Shown here in pieces: positions 7,743 to 15,916 of a stretch of DNA of 32,227 nucleotides. This DNA is from a virus. Position numbers and translations under genes: made by a program. How positions within the stretch are numbered: the stretch's first letter is position 1; each line of letters opens with the position of its first letter. The notes under the pieces are model-generated. The model had not been told where the DNA came from and did not search any database. It saw only the letters and a list, made by a program, of their open reading frames with translations. The DNA lies in the IMG/VR virus record IMGVR_UViG_3300033150_000468, positions 1 through 32,227 of that record. One strand, given 5' to 3'.

Positions 7743-8738
7743 TTACGCACCAGTTTCAGTAATGTCGTAAATGACTCCCTGCTTCCTGAGGTTGGAGCAA
7801 ATCAGATTTCCCACCGTCATTACGTGAGCAATCCTGTCACGAGGTTGGTTCACAATGGGCAACCATTCACCCATTGTAAAGTTTTCAATGGGGTCTGCAA
7901 CCCACTCGAGGAAGTTGGTGTTGAGGATGTACATTGACCCACTCTTGCAGGACGGTGACCAAGTAATTGGACGTCCTTTGTAAGCCAAGTCTCCAAACCC
8001 GAGGTCTGCGAGCTTTTTGTCATTGATGACAATTCTGGAGATTTCAAGACACTCGTCCTCATACAGTTCATACACACCTTGTGCACAAACTATAAGGTCT
8101 GGAAACCTACTAACTCCCTTACCATACCTTCCACAATCGTTGAACATAGAGTTCATCCTTTTGCGAAGGTAGATAGAAGTAGGTTCACCGCTCATGTCTT
8201 TGGTGTTAGCTCTCCACCAACCGTAAGTGGCACGGTTTAACCCGCCCACTGTACCTGACGTTTGGGTTTCAGCAAGATACTTGTCAAGTCCATCTATAGC
8301 CAGACCTCCGATACCTGTTCCGTCTCCGAACAGGTCTTCCTCTAATCTGTCGATAAGGCTGCTTTGTAAATTGTCAATGTCAGAGTTAACCTTGTTGATT
8401 AGTGCAGCTTTACCCCTGTTTTGCTGGAAGTCTTTGAAGTACCTGACAATATGCCCAGTTAAGTACTTCCAATCATAATAGGCGATAGTCACCGGGTCAG
8501 TTGACTCTATCGTTACGGTACCACCTTTACCAACATAGGTAACGGTTTCATTTTTACCGTAATTCAAGGGACACTCAATCCGGCGTCCACCTGTTTGAGT
8601 TTTACGCTTCCCCTTTTTGGACAAAGTGTACCAAAAAGGTGTGGCTTCAAACGCCTGGTCAACAATTGACTTTCGGCGCAGTACCCACGTGGTAGCGTAC
8701 ATTGTGTCTAATGTTTCGTTGTACGTAGGTGTTGCCAT
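7743..8738 (-). CDS. Major capsid protein (HK97-fold type)
   Basis: A 331-aa protein immediately downstream of the scaffold gene, in the standard portal-scaffold-capsid order. The N-terminus (LDTMYATTWVLRRKSIVDQAFEATPFWYTLSKKGKRKTQTGGRRIECPL) fits the N-arm and start of the E-loop of phage major capsid proteins; the middle has SLIDRLEEDLFGDGTG.GGLAIDGLDKYL, a spine-helix and P-domain pattern; the end contains GRPITWSPSC and MYILNTNFLEWVADP, which matches the strand-rich A-domain of this group. It assembles into the procapsid shell on the scaffold. An AAGGAA site inside the end of the scaffold gene precedes the ATG, suggesting coupling. Confidence 0.85.
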   Translation of the reverse strand: MATPTYNETLDTMYATTWVLRRKSIVDQAFEATPFWYTLSKKGKRKTQTGGRRIECPLNYGKNETVTYVGKGGTVTIESTDPVTIAYYDWKYLTGHIVRYFKDFQQNRGKAALINKVNSDIDNLQSSLIDRLEEDLFGDGTGIGGLAIDGLDKYLAETQTSGTVGGLNRATYGWWRANTKDMSGEPTSIYLRKRMNSMFNDCGRYGKGVSRFPDLIVCAQGVYELYEDECLEISRIVINDKKLADLGFGDLAYKGRPITWSPSCKSGSMYILNTNFLEWVADPIENFTMGEWLPIVNQPRDRIAHVMTVGNLICSNLRKQGVIYDITETGA

Positions 8739-8744
8739 AATTTA

Positions 8745-9440
8745 TTATTCCTTGTTACCAAATGCCTGCCGGTACGCTATCTCAGCAGCTTCCTCTTTAG
8801 TTAACTGTTTGTCTTTAACCGCACCGGGAGGTAATCCATCGCCTTTCTCAGACCAAACTTTTCGCTCCTTCTCTTCTTTCTCCCTCTCTAATTTAGCTTT
8901 TTCTTCCGCTTCAACTTTAGCTTCCAATTTAGCTTGTTTGTAAAGTTTCTCCGCACCCCAAGTCGGGTTCTCTTTACCAAGCTCCTTGATACGGTCTTTG
9001 TATTCGTAGAAGTCGGGGTGTTTAATAGCAGTCATTTCAATATCGATTTGAGCCATAGCCATACCGATACGTTCTTCCTGCTGACTAAATTTCTCTACTA
9101 TACCGTTAATAGCCTTATCAAGGTCGCCTTTGTACTTCTCGGAGAAGTACTGAGCAATCTCTTTGGAAGTTGCTGTGTCAAGGTCAATCTCTTTGTCAAC
9201 GCTATGAGAAGGTTTACCTTTGCTCTCCTTGAACTTCAGGTAATCATCGCTGAGAAGTTCTTTATCAGCCTGGTCGAGTTTGCGTTCAAGGTCGCTCTTC
9301 GCCTCCTTTAGTGTTTCATGTTCTTTCTGAAGACCCTCAAATTGGGATTTGAGTTCAGAAAGTTGAGCTTGGACATCGCCCGCACCCGTTTCATTCCCTT
9401 TGCCTTCGCCATTGCCGTTTCCGTTAGCTTCAGGTGGCAT
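8745..9440 (-). CDS. Capsid scaffolding protein
   Basis: A 231-aa, very polar protein. After a Gly/Asn-rich start (residues 1-22) comes a long coiled coil (QLSELKSQFEGLQKEHETLKEAKSDLERKLDQADKELL, residues about 26-63), then an acidic middle and a second highly charged helix (KLEAKVEAEEKAKLEREKEEKERK, residues about 168-191). This is the usual build of phage scaffolds, which line the procapsid and leave before DNA packaging. Position directly upstream of the capsid gene supports it. Strong AAGGAGGT site before the ATG at 9440, which overlaps the previous gene's end by 11 bases. Confidence 0.8.
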   Translation of the reverse strand: MPPEANGNGNGEGKGNETGAGDVQAQLSELKSQFEGLQKEHETLKEAKSDLERKLDQADKELLSDDYLKFKESKGKPSHSVDKEIDLDTATSKEIAQYFSEKYKGDLDKAINGIVEKFSQQEERIGMAMAQIDIEMTAIKHPDFYEYKDRIKELGKENPTWGAEKLYKQAKLEAKVEAEEKAKLEREKEEKERKVWSEKGDGLPPGAVKDKQLTKEEAAEIAYRQAFGNKE

Positions 9441-9798
9441 CTTTTACCTCCTTCTTTTTTTTACCCGTTACTTTTCTAAGTTTGGGTAATTTAGAACTAC
9501 ATTTGGGACAATACCATACGTCTTCTACCTCCATAGCCGTTTTCCGGTTGAGAGATTGACGACAGGTACCGCAATCAACCATCATAATACCGCTCTGAAG
9601 AAGCTTAGCTTTCCATTGACGGTATGCTTTCATCATACGTCTCCACGCGATAGTTACGTCCCTACCGGTTAGGTGCCCGTCAAACTTAATCTCTGGAACT
9701 TGTCCCAAGTAAACCTTAATGGTAATAGTACCTCTAAGTTGCGACTTCGGTTCTGGTTTCTTCTTAGTCGCTTGTTCAGAGCCAATCGCCTCTGCCAT
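9430..9798 (-). CDS. Zinc-ribbon protein in the head operon
   Basis: A 122-aa basic protein. The start at 9798 (MAEAIGSEQ) is preferred over the GTG two codons earlier because AGGAGG lies 5 bases before it. The first half is Lys-rich with a strand pair (GTITIKVYLGQVPEIKFDGHLTGRDV). The second half holds a four-cysteine ribbon: VDCGTCRQSL near residue 80 and YCPKCSSKLPKL near residue 100, followed by a Lys-rich tail (KVTGKKKKEVKD). Probably a zinc-binding nucleic-acid or protein contact domain. It sits between the FmdB-like gene and the scaffold; role unknown. Confidence 0.65.
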   Translation of the reverse strand: MAEAIGSEQATKKKPEPKSQLRGTITIKVYLGQVPEIKFDGHLTGRDVTIAWRRMMKAYRQWKAKLLQSGIMMVDCGTCRQSLNRKTAMEVEDVWYCPKCSSKLPKLRKVTGKKKKEVKDAT

Positions 9799-9808
9799 AC
9801 ACACCTCC

Positions 9809-10063
9809 TTACATTAATCTGGCCGCTTTTACGTTATGTTTCTTACACTCTTCTTTAAGTTGCCTTTTACTTGTAATATACATGGACTCCTCACATATGT
9901 CGTGAAACCACGCGGGAGTGAAGATGGAAACTTGATTAGTCCCTGTAAAGACCATTCTGGCCTTTTTACCACAGGAAGGACACTTAGCGAAGTGTCTCTC
10001 ATCTATACGTTTAAACTCATCAAACTTCCTCCCGCACTCGCACTCATAATCGTAGTACGGCAT
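9809..10063 (-). CDS. FmdB-type zinc-ribbon protein
   Basis: An 84-aa protein starting MPYYDYECECGRKFDEFKRIDERHFAKCPSCGKKARMVFTG. This is the FmdB regulatory-protein zinc ribbon: YDY.C..CG, then CP.CG about 20 residues later. FmdB-like ribbons are common as small accessory proteins in phage head operons, usually next to the portal or capsid gene, with unknown function. The start codon overlaps the portal stop (TAATG). The C-terminal third (RQLKEECKKHNVKAARLM) is helical and basic. Confidence 0.8.
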   Translation of the reverse strand: MPYYDYECECGRKFDEFKRIDERHFAKCPSCGKKARMVFTGTNQVSIFTPAWFHDICEESMYITSKRQLKEECKKHNVKAARLM

Positions 10064-11802
10064 TATATCATACTCCTAATCATGTTGGCGTTCTGCCTCG
10101 TACGCGCTTCACGTTGCGCTGGGTTTTGCATTAACTGTCTCTGATTTGCAACAAACTGATTAAGCGCCATTGGACGCCCTAACGACGTCTCCGGTGCTTG
10201 AGGTAATATAGTCATAGCGTCCGCCCACTCGTATTCTCTCAAGAGCAACCTTAACAGATGGTCGATGTTTGCCGAAGGATGTTTGGCGAGTGCTTGTATA
10301 ACCTGAAAAATTTCCCTTTTCTTAAACTCTTTGGTTTTAGGACTCAAACTCTCAACATCGACTTTTATGTTGTATTCTCCCGCTATTGCGTTAGGTCTGT
10401 AACGAACCCAATAGCGGGCTGCGTCAAAACCAACAACCTCAATAACCTTCTCCGTATCCCACCGGCTAAAGATAATTTGGTTCAATTTCCGGATAGTTCG
10501 TTGAAGTGCTTCAGCCACAATGTCACGTCTCTCGTCAATTCTAATCTCATGGGCTTGCTGTACAATTCCGGCTTCGGTTGCAGTTCTCCGGGAGGAACGC
10601 GCTTCCTCTCCAAGCTGATTACGTCCAAATCCCATCATTTCTCTTGCATCCGCTCTAATCTCCTGAACCCACCCTAAAAGTTCGGGAGGGATGTGTGACT
10701 GGATAATAGCCGCAACTTGTTTGGGGTCTCCCGTAACTTTTACGACAGGTCCTACATTCTCACTCATCATTTTGTCAATTTCATCGTCACCAATGAGGTT
10801 GGCGTTAACTAAGAACTTAACCAACGCAATCCGGCGATGGTACATTGCCTGGGTACGTGCTTCATTAATTTCGAGTTGCTGAGGTTCCATTATAGCCACG
10901 TCAGAGGGGCCCCAGTAAAATTCAGTATCCTCATTGAATGTGAAGTCCACGAATGGTAACCCTTCGATTTGGAGTAAATCCTCCTCCGGAGGACGTATCC
11001 ATTTATCGTGACCGGGTACATACGCCATAATCTCTTGTGTGCGTCTGTTTCTAATTTCGTGAATTTCAACAAGGTCGTGGTATTTACTCAACTCCCGGTA
11101 AAAATCTGCATAGTACGGGTCTTTGTAGAGTAACTCCACATGTGTACCTTCTAAATCACTCACATTCTTATACTTCTTGTCCGCTTTAACATCTTCCAAC
11201 CTTCTGATAGAGACATGGTCAATCCACGGACAGTCATCCAGTGTACGCACTCCAAAAGGTAAAATGATATAGTCCGGCATAGTACGTAACGCCCAGGGCA
11301 TTCCTGGTTTAACGTTTATGTTGTACTCAGTCAAATCCCCTTTCTTGTCGAACTGTCCTGACATATCACGTCCGATACCGAATAACCTTCTAGTGTTTCT
11401 AAAGTATCCATACTGACTATCATAACCCAACTTAATAATACCCCTGTTGGTGTAATACGCGTCCAACACCGCTGTTTTAAACTGTCGCTTAAGGTTTAAC
11501 TCTTGTATCAACCAATTATCCGTAGCTTCCAGGATTTTACTGTAGATAGGGTCTATCGGCTGCACAGCTCTTGAAATGTTTACGTATGGGTTACGGAAAT
11601 AGACATTCGGAACCAAAGCCCGGGACATTGCGTACGTCAGGTTATATGGAAGAACGCCTGAAACAGTACCCGTATACCCAGGAAACTTACCTCTACCATA
11701 GTTGCGGTAGACACTCCAACGTTGGCTATCACCGTACTTTTCCTTGTATATACGTCCCTGTTCGACCAGTTCCTGCCATTTCTCTATATCGCTTTTAGCC
11801 AT
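10063..11802 (-). CDS. Portal protein
   Basis: A 579-aa protein upstream of the scaffold and capsid genes. The N-terminal part (YRNYGRGKFPGYTGTVSGVLPYNLTYAMSRALVPNVYFRNPYVNISRA) and the central helical region with ARTQAMYHRRIALVKFLVNANLIGDDEIDKMM, plus GRNQLGEEARSSRRTATEAGIVQQAHEIRIDERRDIV near residues 410-446, match phage portal proteins; the R-T-A-TEA motif is characteristic of the wing/crown helix region. Portals form the dodecameric DNA gate at one capsid vertex. AAGGAG lies 8 bases before the ATG. The start is overlapped by the 46-aa basic frame. Confidence 0.85.
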   Translation of the reverse strand: MAKSDIEKWQELVEQGRIYKEKYGDSQRWSVYRNYGRGKFPGYTGTVSGVLPYNLTYAMSRALVPNVYFRNPYVNISRAVQPIDPIYSKILEATDNWLIQELNLKRQFKTAVLDAYYTNRGIIKLGYDSQYGYFRNTRRLFGIGRDMSGQFDKKGDLTEYNINVKPGMPWALRTMPDYIILPFGVRTLDDCPWIDHVSIRRLEDVKADKKYKNVSDLEGTHVELLYKDPYYADFYRELSKYHDLVEIHEIRNRRTQEIMAYVPGHDKWIRPPEEDLLQIEGLPFVDFTFNEDTEFYWGPSDVAIMEPQQLEINEARTQAMYHRRIALVKFLVNANLIGDDEIDKMMSENVGPVVKVTGDPKQVAAIIQSHIPPELLGWVQEIRADAREMMGFGRNQLGEEARSSRRTATEAGIVQQAHEIRIDERRDIVAEALQRTIRKLNQIIFSRWDTEKVIEVVGFDAARYWVRYRPNAIAGEYNIKVDVESLSPKTKEFKKREIFQVIQALAKHPSANIDHLLRLLLREYEWADAMTILPQAPETSLGRPMALNQFVANQRQLMQNPAQREARTRQNANMIRSMI

Positions 11803-11924
11803 TTCTTACGACTCCTTAACTTCTTAGTTAGAAACCGTTTCTTAAGATACTGAACGTGAAGTTCCTCAAGAGAGCGCTTTTGCAATGTAACTCGTTTTCT
11901 TTTTGGTGTGGACTTCTCCGGCAT
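11784..11924 (-). CDS. Tiny basic protein overlapping the portal start
   Basis: A 46-aa frame (MPEKSTPKRKRVTLQKRSLE, then ELHVQYLKKRFLTKKLRSRK and KWLKAI). A GGGGGAAAG sequence precedes the ATG. It overlaps the end of the 54-aa gene by 59 bases and the portal start by 19 bases, so it could couple the two by re-initiation. It is extremely Lys/Arg-rich and probably binds nucleic acid if expressed. No family recognised; the overlap on both sides keeps confidence moderate. Confidence 0.45.
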   Translation of the reverse strand: MPEKSTPKRKRVTLQKRSLEELHVQYLKKRFLTKKLRSRKKWLKAI

Positions 11925-12030
11925 AGGACTTTCCCCCTATGAAGCAAATTTTTATGTACTTCCCGTCTTTAAGTGTTTTGGTTCTAACACGTCCTCCCTT
12001 ACGGACACACGCCTCGAAACTCTTTGGCAT
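11866..12030 (-). CDS. Small basic hypothetical protein
   Basis: A 54-aa protein starting MPKSFEACVRKGGRVRTKTL and continuing KDGKYIKICFIGGKSYAGEV. GGAGGT lies 4 bases before the ATG at 12030. The short strand pattern with alternating basic residues and the phrase KDGKYIKICFIGGKSYAGEVH is the kind of small conserved protein often seen between terminase and portal in phage head operons; function is unknown. It follows the 129-aa gene by 9 bases. Confidence 0.65.
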   Translation of the reverse strand: MPKSFEACVRKGGRVRTKTLKDGKYIKICFIGGKSYAGEVHTKKKTSYIAKALS

Positions 12031-12039
12031 CTATACCTC

Positions 12040-12429
12040 CTAACTGGTTACAGTGATACGGCAAACTAAATTGTCGGTAACACCTCTAACCATCGGGTTG
12101 ATACGACAGACCAAGTTCTTGCTGGGCGGTGTTACTGAGTCGTACTTATCAATGTAAAGTCTACACCTTGCACCATTCGCAGATACGCTTATAAACAAGT
12201 TTCTGACATGTACCGCAAGACCAATACCGTTAGTATACACCTTCGGCTTATTAGCTGTAGCTTCCTCCAAAGCGTACACAATCTTACCACTGGCATCATT
12301 TTCTCTCACATCTACGAACGCAGCCGATGCACCACAGTCAATAATTCCGCCATAGATTTTACCAACCCCCGTGATAACTTCTCCTCCACCAAACGTTGGA
12401 GATGCTGTGTAAGCAGTATTCAAACTCAT
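12040..12429 (-). CDS. Hypothetical structural-type protein
   Basis: A 129-aa protein from the ATG at 12429, with AGGAGGT 6 bases upstream. Reading from the ATG at 12447 would put the ribosome binding site inside the coding region, so it is rejected. The sequence (TASPTFGGGEVITGVGKIYGGIIDCGASAAFVDVRENDASGKIVY) is strand-rich, then NLFISVSANGARCRLYIDKYDSVTPP, and ends with two copies of the phrase NLVCRI. It looks like a beta-sandwich virion protein (neck or head protein) placed between terminase and portal. Family unknown. Confidence 0.6.
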   Translation of the reverse strand: MSLNTAYTASPTFGGGEVITGVGKIYGGIIDCGASAAFVDVRENDASGKIVYALEEATANKPKVYTNGIGLAVHVRNLFISVSANGARCRLYIDKYDSVTPPSKNLVCRINPMVRGVTDNLVCRITVTS

Positions 12430-12445
12430 TTTTGTACCTCCTGTC

Positions 12446-12468
12446 ATAAGTTCAAAAGTCGAACTTAC
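12446..12468. repeat. Dispersed 23-bp palindrome, copy 2
   Basis: Left half ATAAGTTCAA and right half TCGAACTTAC; the arms TAAGTTC and GAACTTA are perfectly complementary over 7 bp. It touches the large terminase stop codon by one base and ends just before the ribosome binding site of the next gene, the same layout as copy 1. Confidence 0.7.
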
Positions 12469-13991
12469 TAACGTTTAGTCAACTCCAGACCAATCTGTCT
12501 GCTAAACGGATAATTAGGTTGACCTCTCATTTTAGCCACCGCTCTCTGACAACTTTGACGAATTTGTTCCAGCGTGAAGCGAGTCCTGCCGTCCCACTTC
12601 TCTTTTTTGAGTGTATGGTCATACTGACTTGCTCCGTAACGCTCAATCTGCCATGACAACGCATCTATGAGGTCATCGTGTTTACCATAGGGGAAACTGT
12701 AAAGTTCTTCTTCCAGTTCCCTCATACCTTTCTTTAGCCAAATAACGCCATTTTCGAAGAGAGGCGAAAGTCTGTTCTTGATACGTTGTTCCTTCTTAAC
12801 CACCTTCGCCTTTACGGCGTGAATGTAATAGCCCTTGTTCTGTTTGGCCATTTCTTCTCTGAACCCCGCTTCGAGGTGAGCATATCTGTTAGTCTCAATC
12901 CTGATTGTTCTGGCACCATCCAATTCCGCAAGTCTCATTCCTTCCTCAATCATCTGCTTGTCAGAAATACGCTTTCTCCTGTATCTTCTCACAAAAATTC
13001 CTTTCTTCGTGTGCTTGCACGATACCAATGCTGAGAAGTCCTGATGAGAGCTACCTGTCGGAGGGTCGGCAGGGTCTATGGTTATGACAACGTATCCGTC
13101 TTCCGGAAGTTCGTCTTCCTCGTAGTAACGTGTCCAATCCGGATTGAACGCCATAAATTCTTTAGCGAGAGGCTCATTTAAGTAAAGAGACGAGAACATA
13201 AACTGTCCCATATCACTTTTTATATCTTCCAGTCTCTTAACACTAAATTTCTTTTTATATCTTGGAACTGTTCTTTCTTCATCAACAAATGCTGTCTTAT
13301 CGAATTCATCGAACGTTTTAGTCTCCTTAACATGGTTTATCAAGTCGTATGACGCCCACCGTGTTCCTATCACTATCCTTTGGTCATTCTCATTGATAAG
13401 GAGAGGAATAGTAAGTTTATGAAACCCCACCGCTTTTTCAACATCATCCTTACTCGGCATTGCTTCTTCACCCGTGAGTTCATCTTTCTTGGGAGCAACG
13501 GTATCATCCTCTATGATTATGTTAAAGTGACGTCTGATAACGTTAGCTCCTACACCGGCAGCTTCCCACGTTCCCTCCGGATAATCAACCGGCCGTTTCA
13601 AACACGCACAAGAGTCAGACCACCTTGTTTTGGTAAAAGATGGAATAACTTCCGGGAACAGTAACGAATACATCTTGTTGTTTTCCACTATGTCTCTTAT
13701 CGAGCGAACTGTCTTTTGAGCGTTTGGGGTAGTATTAGAACATACCAATATCCGAATGGAAGGGTTTTTGGTAGCAGCCCATAACCCATACATTTGAGCC
13801 GCAATAGTAGTCTTCAAATGTGTCCGTGGTAAAACAACCAGTTTATTCGGGCCGGAGTACTGAATGAAGTGACACAACTCAACGTGAAATGCCGGGTCAA
13901 AGTACTCCGGGTCAATAAACAACTGAGCGAAGTAACTAAAATCACTCAGTACCAATTCCCGGATTTTGTTCAGCCTGTTTTGGTTTCCCAA
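12468..13991 (-). CDS. terL: Terminase large subunit
   Basis: A 507-aa packaging ATPase/nuclease. Residues 54-62 (LPRTHLKTT) form the variant Walker A loop seen in many terminases, and residues 158-164 (IIIEDDT) give Walker B with the catalytic acid. IVIGTRW at residues 206-212 is the coupling motif region. The C-terminal RNase H-like nuclease starts with VVITIDPADPPTG (catalytic D306) and ends with KHDDLIDALSW (HDDLIDA at 438-444), which is the most recognisable signature. The protein cuts concatemeric DNA and pumps it into the procapsid through the portal. Its start overlaps the end of the small-subunit candidate by 50 bases. Confidence 0.92.
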   Translation of the reverse strand: MGNQNRLNKIRELVLSDFSYFAQLFIDPEYFDPAFHVELCHFIQYSGPNKLVVLPRTHLKTTIAAQMYGLWAATKNPSIRILVCSNTTPNAQKTVRSIRDIVENNKMYSLLFPEVIPSFTKTRWSDSCACLKRPVDYPEGTWEAAGVGANVIRRHFNIIIEDDTVAPKKDELTGEEAMPSKDDVEKAVGFHKLTIPLLINENDQRIVIGTRWASYDLINHVKETKTFDEFDKTAFVDEERTVPRYKKKFSVKRLEDIKSDMGQFMFSSLYLNEPLAKEFMAFNPDWTRYYEEDELPEDGYVVITIDPADPPTGSSHQDFSALVSCKHTKKGIFVRRYRRKRISDKQMIEEGMRLAELDGARTIRIETNRYAHLEAGFREEMAKQNKGYYIHAVKAKVVKKEQRIKNRLSPLFENGVIWLKKGMRELEEELYSFPYGKHDDLIDALSWQIERYGASQYDHTLKKEKWDGRTRFTLEQIRQSCQRAVAKMRGQPNYPFSRQIGLELTKR

Positions 13992-14448
13992 GCTTACCCT
14001 CCTCTAATGCTCTTTCAAGCACGAATAAAAAGGATGGTGAAGGTTCGACATACGCATCCAACCTTAACTTGTCCTCTTTCACCAACCCCACACGGTCTAA
14101 TACCTCTTTGGCGGCTTGTACTCTAATGTTAGACTTATCACTTTCAAGTTCCGCTTTCAATACCTCAACCGCTTTCTCAGCACACTCTTTCAACTTAATC
14201 TTGGACTCCGCCATAGAAGCTACAACCCTTTCATCAGCTTCCGTCTCCATCTTTCTCATCTCATCTTGGAAGAGTGGTGAGTTCGCAATTATTGACGCTC
14301 TCGATACCGAGTATCCAAGGTCAGCAGCAGCATTCTGTAACGTTGCCCCTTCGACTAACTTTCTCATAAGCTCACGGTGCCTGGGTAGAATGGTTTTAAT
14401 CTGCGCATTTTTTGTGCTGTCTGCTAACTCCTTCTTTTCCTCGTTCAT
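13942..14448 (-). CDS. terS: Probable terminase small subunit
   Basis: A 168-aa helical protein immediately upstream of terL and overlapping it by 50 bases, the expected place. Residues about 23-60 (RHRELMRKLVEGATLQNAAADLGYSVSRASIIANSPLFQDEM) form the helix-turn-helix typical of small terminases that recognise the packaging site; the following charged helices (EADERVVASMAESKIKLKECAEKAVEVLKAELES) would form the oligomerisation core, and ASKEVLDR-like IRVQAAKEVLDRVGLVKE matches a frequent end motif of the family. AGGAAAG precedes the ATG. Assignment rests on position and HTH pattern. Confidence 0.8.
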   Translation of the reverse strand: MNEEKKELADSTKNAQIKTILPRHRELMRKLVEGATLQNAAADLGYSVSRASIIANSPLFQDEMRKMETEADERVVASMAESKIKLKECAEKAVEVLKAELESDKSNIRVQAAKEVLDRVGLVKEDKLRLDAYVEPSPSFLFVLERALEEGKLGKPKQAEQNPGIGTE

Positions 14449-14464
14449 ACTTTCCTCCTGATTA

Positions 14465-14507
14465 CCAAAAAGAAAAAAGCCCAGTTCAACATCTGCCGAA
14501 CTGGGCT
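14465..14507 (-). terminator. Rho-independent terminator upstream of terS
   Basis: Arms 14478-14487 (AGCCCAGTTC) and 14498-14507 (GAACTGGGCT) pair perfectly over 10 bp with a 10-base loop; on the minus strand the hairpin is followed by TTTTTTCTTTTT. It would end or attenuate transcription coming from the four genes to its right before it reaches terS, so the structural operon probably has its own promoter or relies on read-through/antitermination. Confidence 0.85.
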
Positions 14508-14548
14508 ACTATCGTTTAGTTTACCCTGACCGTTATATCAAGTAACTC

Positions 14549-14914
14549 TTATTTCAAGAACGGTATCAAGTATATCAGTCTCGAAAATATTATAGAACTC
14601 CCTCTACCCCCTTCGTCAATGTAGTCACGGTATTTAACCTTATACTTCTCAAGAAAGAAGTTAAGAAAACCCATAAATGCTCCCAATACCATAACTCTAA
14701 CTATGAACGCTTTCCACGAAATAACTCCTACCCAGACGTAGAGGACATCCGCAACACCTATCATAGCTCCGTGCATCCAGAAGTTATCCCATCCCCATAA
14801 CTTATCCCAGTAGGTTGTGAGTGCACCACCCATCGCGCCATACATAAAGATACTCGCAACGATGAATTTCCATAACACTACATCGGGTGGTAATGGATTA
14901 TACGTAAGATGCAT
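14549..14914 (-). CDS. Small multi-pass membrane protein (holin-like candidate)
   Basis: The visible 121-aa frame from the ATG at 14914 has three hydrophobic stretches (VVLWKFIVASIFMYGAMGGALTTYW, MIGVADVLYVWVGVISWKAF, FIVRVMVLGAFMGFLNFFLE) and a charged end. That ATG has no ribosome binding site. The frame is open further upstream and encodes protein-like sequence with another hydrophobic helix (GSWIRDWLIPVVAVTW) but no ATG, GTG or TTG. A GTG at 15012 with AGGAAG 6 bases before it overlaps the previous stop (GTGA) and runs 11 codons in a different frame. A 1-base indel near 14977 would join them. Size, membrane topology and position suggest a holin-like protein, but that is inference. Confidence 0.6.
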   Translation of the reverse strand: MHLTYNPLPPDVVLWKFIVASIFMYGAMGGALTTYWDKLWGWDNFWMHGAMIGVADVLYVWVGVISWKAFIVRVMVLGAFMGFLNFFLEKYKVKYRDYIDEGGRGSSIIFSRLIYLIPFLK

Positions 14915-15008
14915 CCACGTTACCGCAACAACGGGAATTAACCAATCCCGTATCCAGGAACCAAACCCAGCACCGCCTAACCGGACACTATTGACCCTAT
15001 ACTTGTTA

Positions 15009-15641
15009 TCACTTCTTACTTCCTTTCATAATCTGGTCAAAATTAACATCATCAGACCACTCTGTAATCAGGAAATAGTTCTCGTACCCATTTATCACAC
15101 CTAATAAAAGAGGGTCTTTAACTTTCTCAACCCAAAGTACTCTAAATTCATCGAATACTTTTTGGTGCTGGGCTTCTTCAAGTTTATCAAGCACAAAATC
15201 TGGAATTGTAGAAGTTTTAGCGTTAGGTGTTATATAGTCTTGCAATTTATCAATGTGTATCTTAAATGTAAAACCATCAGATGTATTTGTTCCCTCAAAC
15301 GCTTTAACTTTATCGTATGGAAGTACTTTATACCCCCACTCTTGGACACGTGCTATTTTGCTTCTTAAACGTAATTCCGCTCTTAAAGCATTAGCTTGTG
15401 CAGTAACCCCCAATTTTTCCAGCTTGGAAATTTTTTGTTGCAGTTTTTCTTGTGCGTCTTTGCTAACTTTTCCCATATTGATTTCTTTCACACTTTTCTT
15501 CAATAACGTAAAGGTTTCCAACGCAGTTTTACTATCTACAGTTGACAAATTTTCCGTAACCCAATAACGATACGTACCATCTTCATCGTGCCAATTTGGT
15601 ATATATTCGTCATCATACCACTTTACATACCCATTTACCAT
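15009..15641 (-). CDS. Hypothetical protein, coiled-coil centre
   Basis: A 210-aa protein. The ATG at 15641 is chosen because GGAAGGAGAC lies 6 bases upstream; the frame extends 17 codons further inside the preceding gene. The N-terminus is aromatic and acidic (YVKWYDDEYIPNWHDEDGTYRYWV). The middle is helical with heptad character (KVSKDAQEKLQQKISKLEKLGVTAQANALRAELRLRSKIARVQ). The C-terminal half has an alternating strand/helix look (TFKIHIDKLQDYI, FDEFRVLWVEKVKDPLLLGVINGYENYFLITEW). I do not recognise the family. It is the third gene after the putative leftward promoter. Confidence 0.65.
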   Translation of the reverse strand: MVNGYVKWYDDEYIPNWHDEDGTYRYWVTENLSTVDSKTALETFTLLKKSVKEINMGKVSKDAQEKLQQKISKLEKLGVTAQANALRAELRLRSKIARVQEWGYKVLPYDKVKAFEGTNTSDGFTFKIHIDKLQDYITPNAKTSTIPDFVLDKLEEAQHQKVFDEFRVLWVEKVKDPLLLGVINGYENYFLITEWSDDVNFDQIMKGSKK

Positions 15642-15913
15642 TTTTTGTCTCCTTCCTTTAAGGTTAACGCATTCACGGCAGTATACACACACATCGAACT
15701 TTCACGTACTGTGGCGTTAGACTGTGGTAACACACTCATCTCCACCTTACTCGATTGAGGTACCCCGTCCGTGAAGTTAATAATAAGTTTCCCGTGAAAC
15801 CCGCACTTTGATAGATTAGCAATGACTCCGTTATTCCCAAACTTAGACTCATACGCAATGACTCCGTTATTCCCAAACTTAGACTCATACGTGTCCATCC
15901 AATCAATACTCAT
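15635..15913 (-). CDS. Hypothetical protein with a duplicated 12-residue segment
   Basis: A 92-aa protein. Residues about 9-20 and 21-32 are identical (YESKFGNNGVIA twice), coded by a perfect 36-bp tandem repeat. The rest (KCGFHGKLIINFTDGVPQSSKVEMSVLPQSNATVRESS) is strand-rich. The stop overlaps the next gene's start (ATGGTAA). The identical DNA copies point to a very recent duplication, so the ancestral protein was probably 80 aa. Function unknown. Confidence 0.6.
   Translation of the reverse strand: MSIDWMDTYESKFGNNGVIAYESKFGNNGVIANLSKCGFHGKLIINFTDGVPQSSKVEMSVLPQSNATVRESSMCVYTAVNALTLKEGDKKW
15819..15890. repeat. Perfect 36-bp tandem duplication
   Basis: Copies 15819-15854 and 15855-15890 are identical, beginning GCAATGACTCCG and ending AGACTCATAC. 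In frame, it adds 12 residues to the 92-aa protein. Confidence 0.9.
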
Positions 15914-15916
15914 TTA

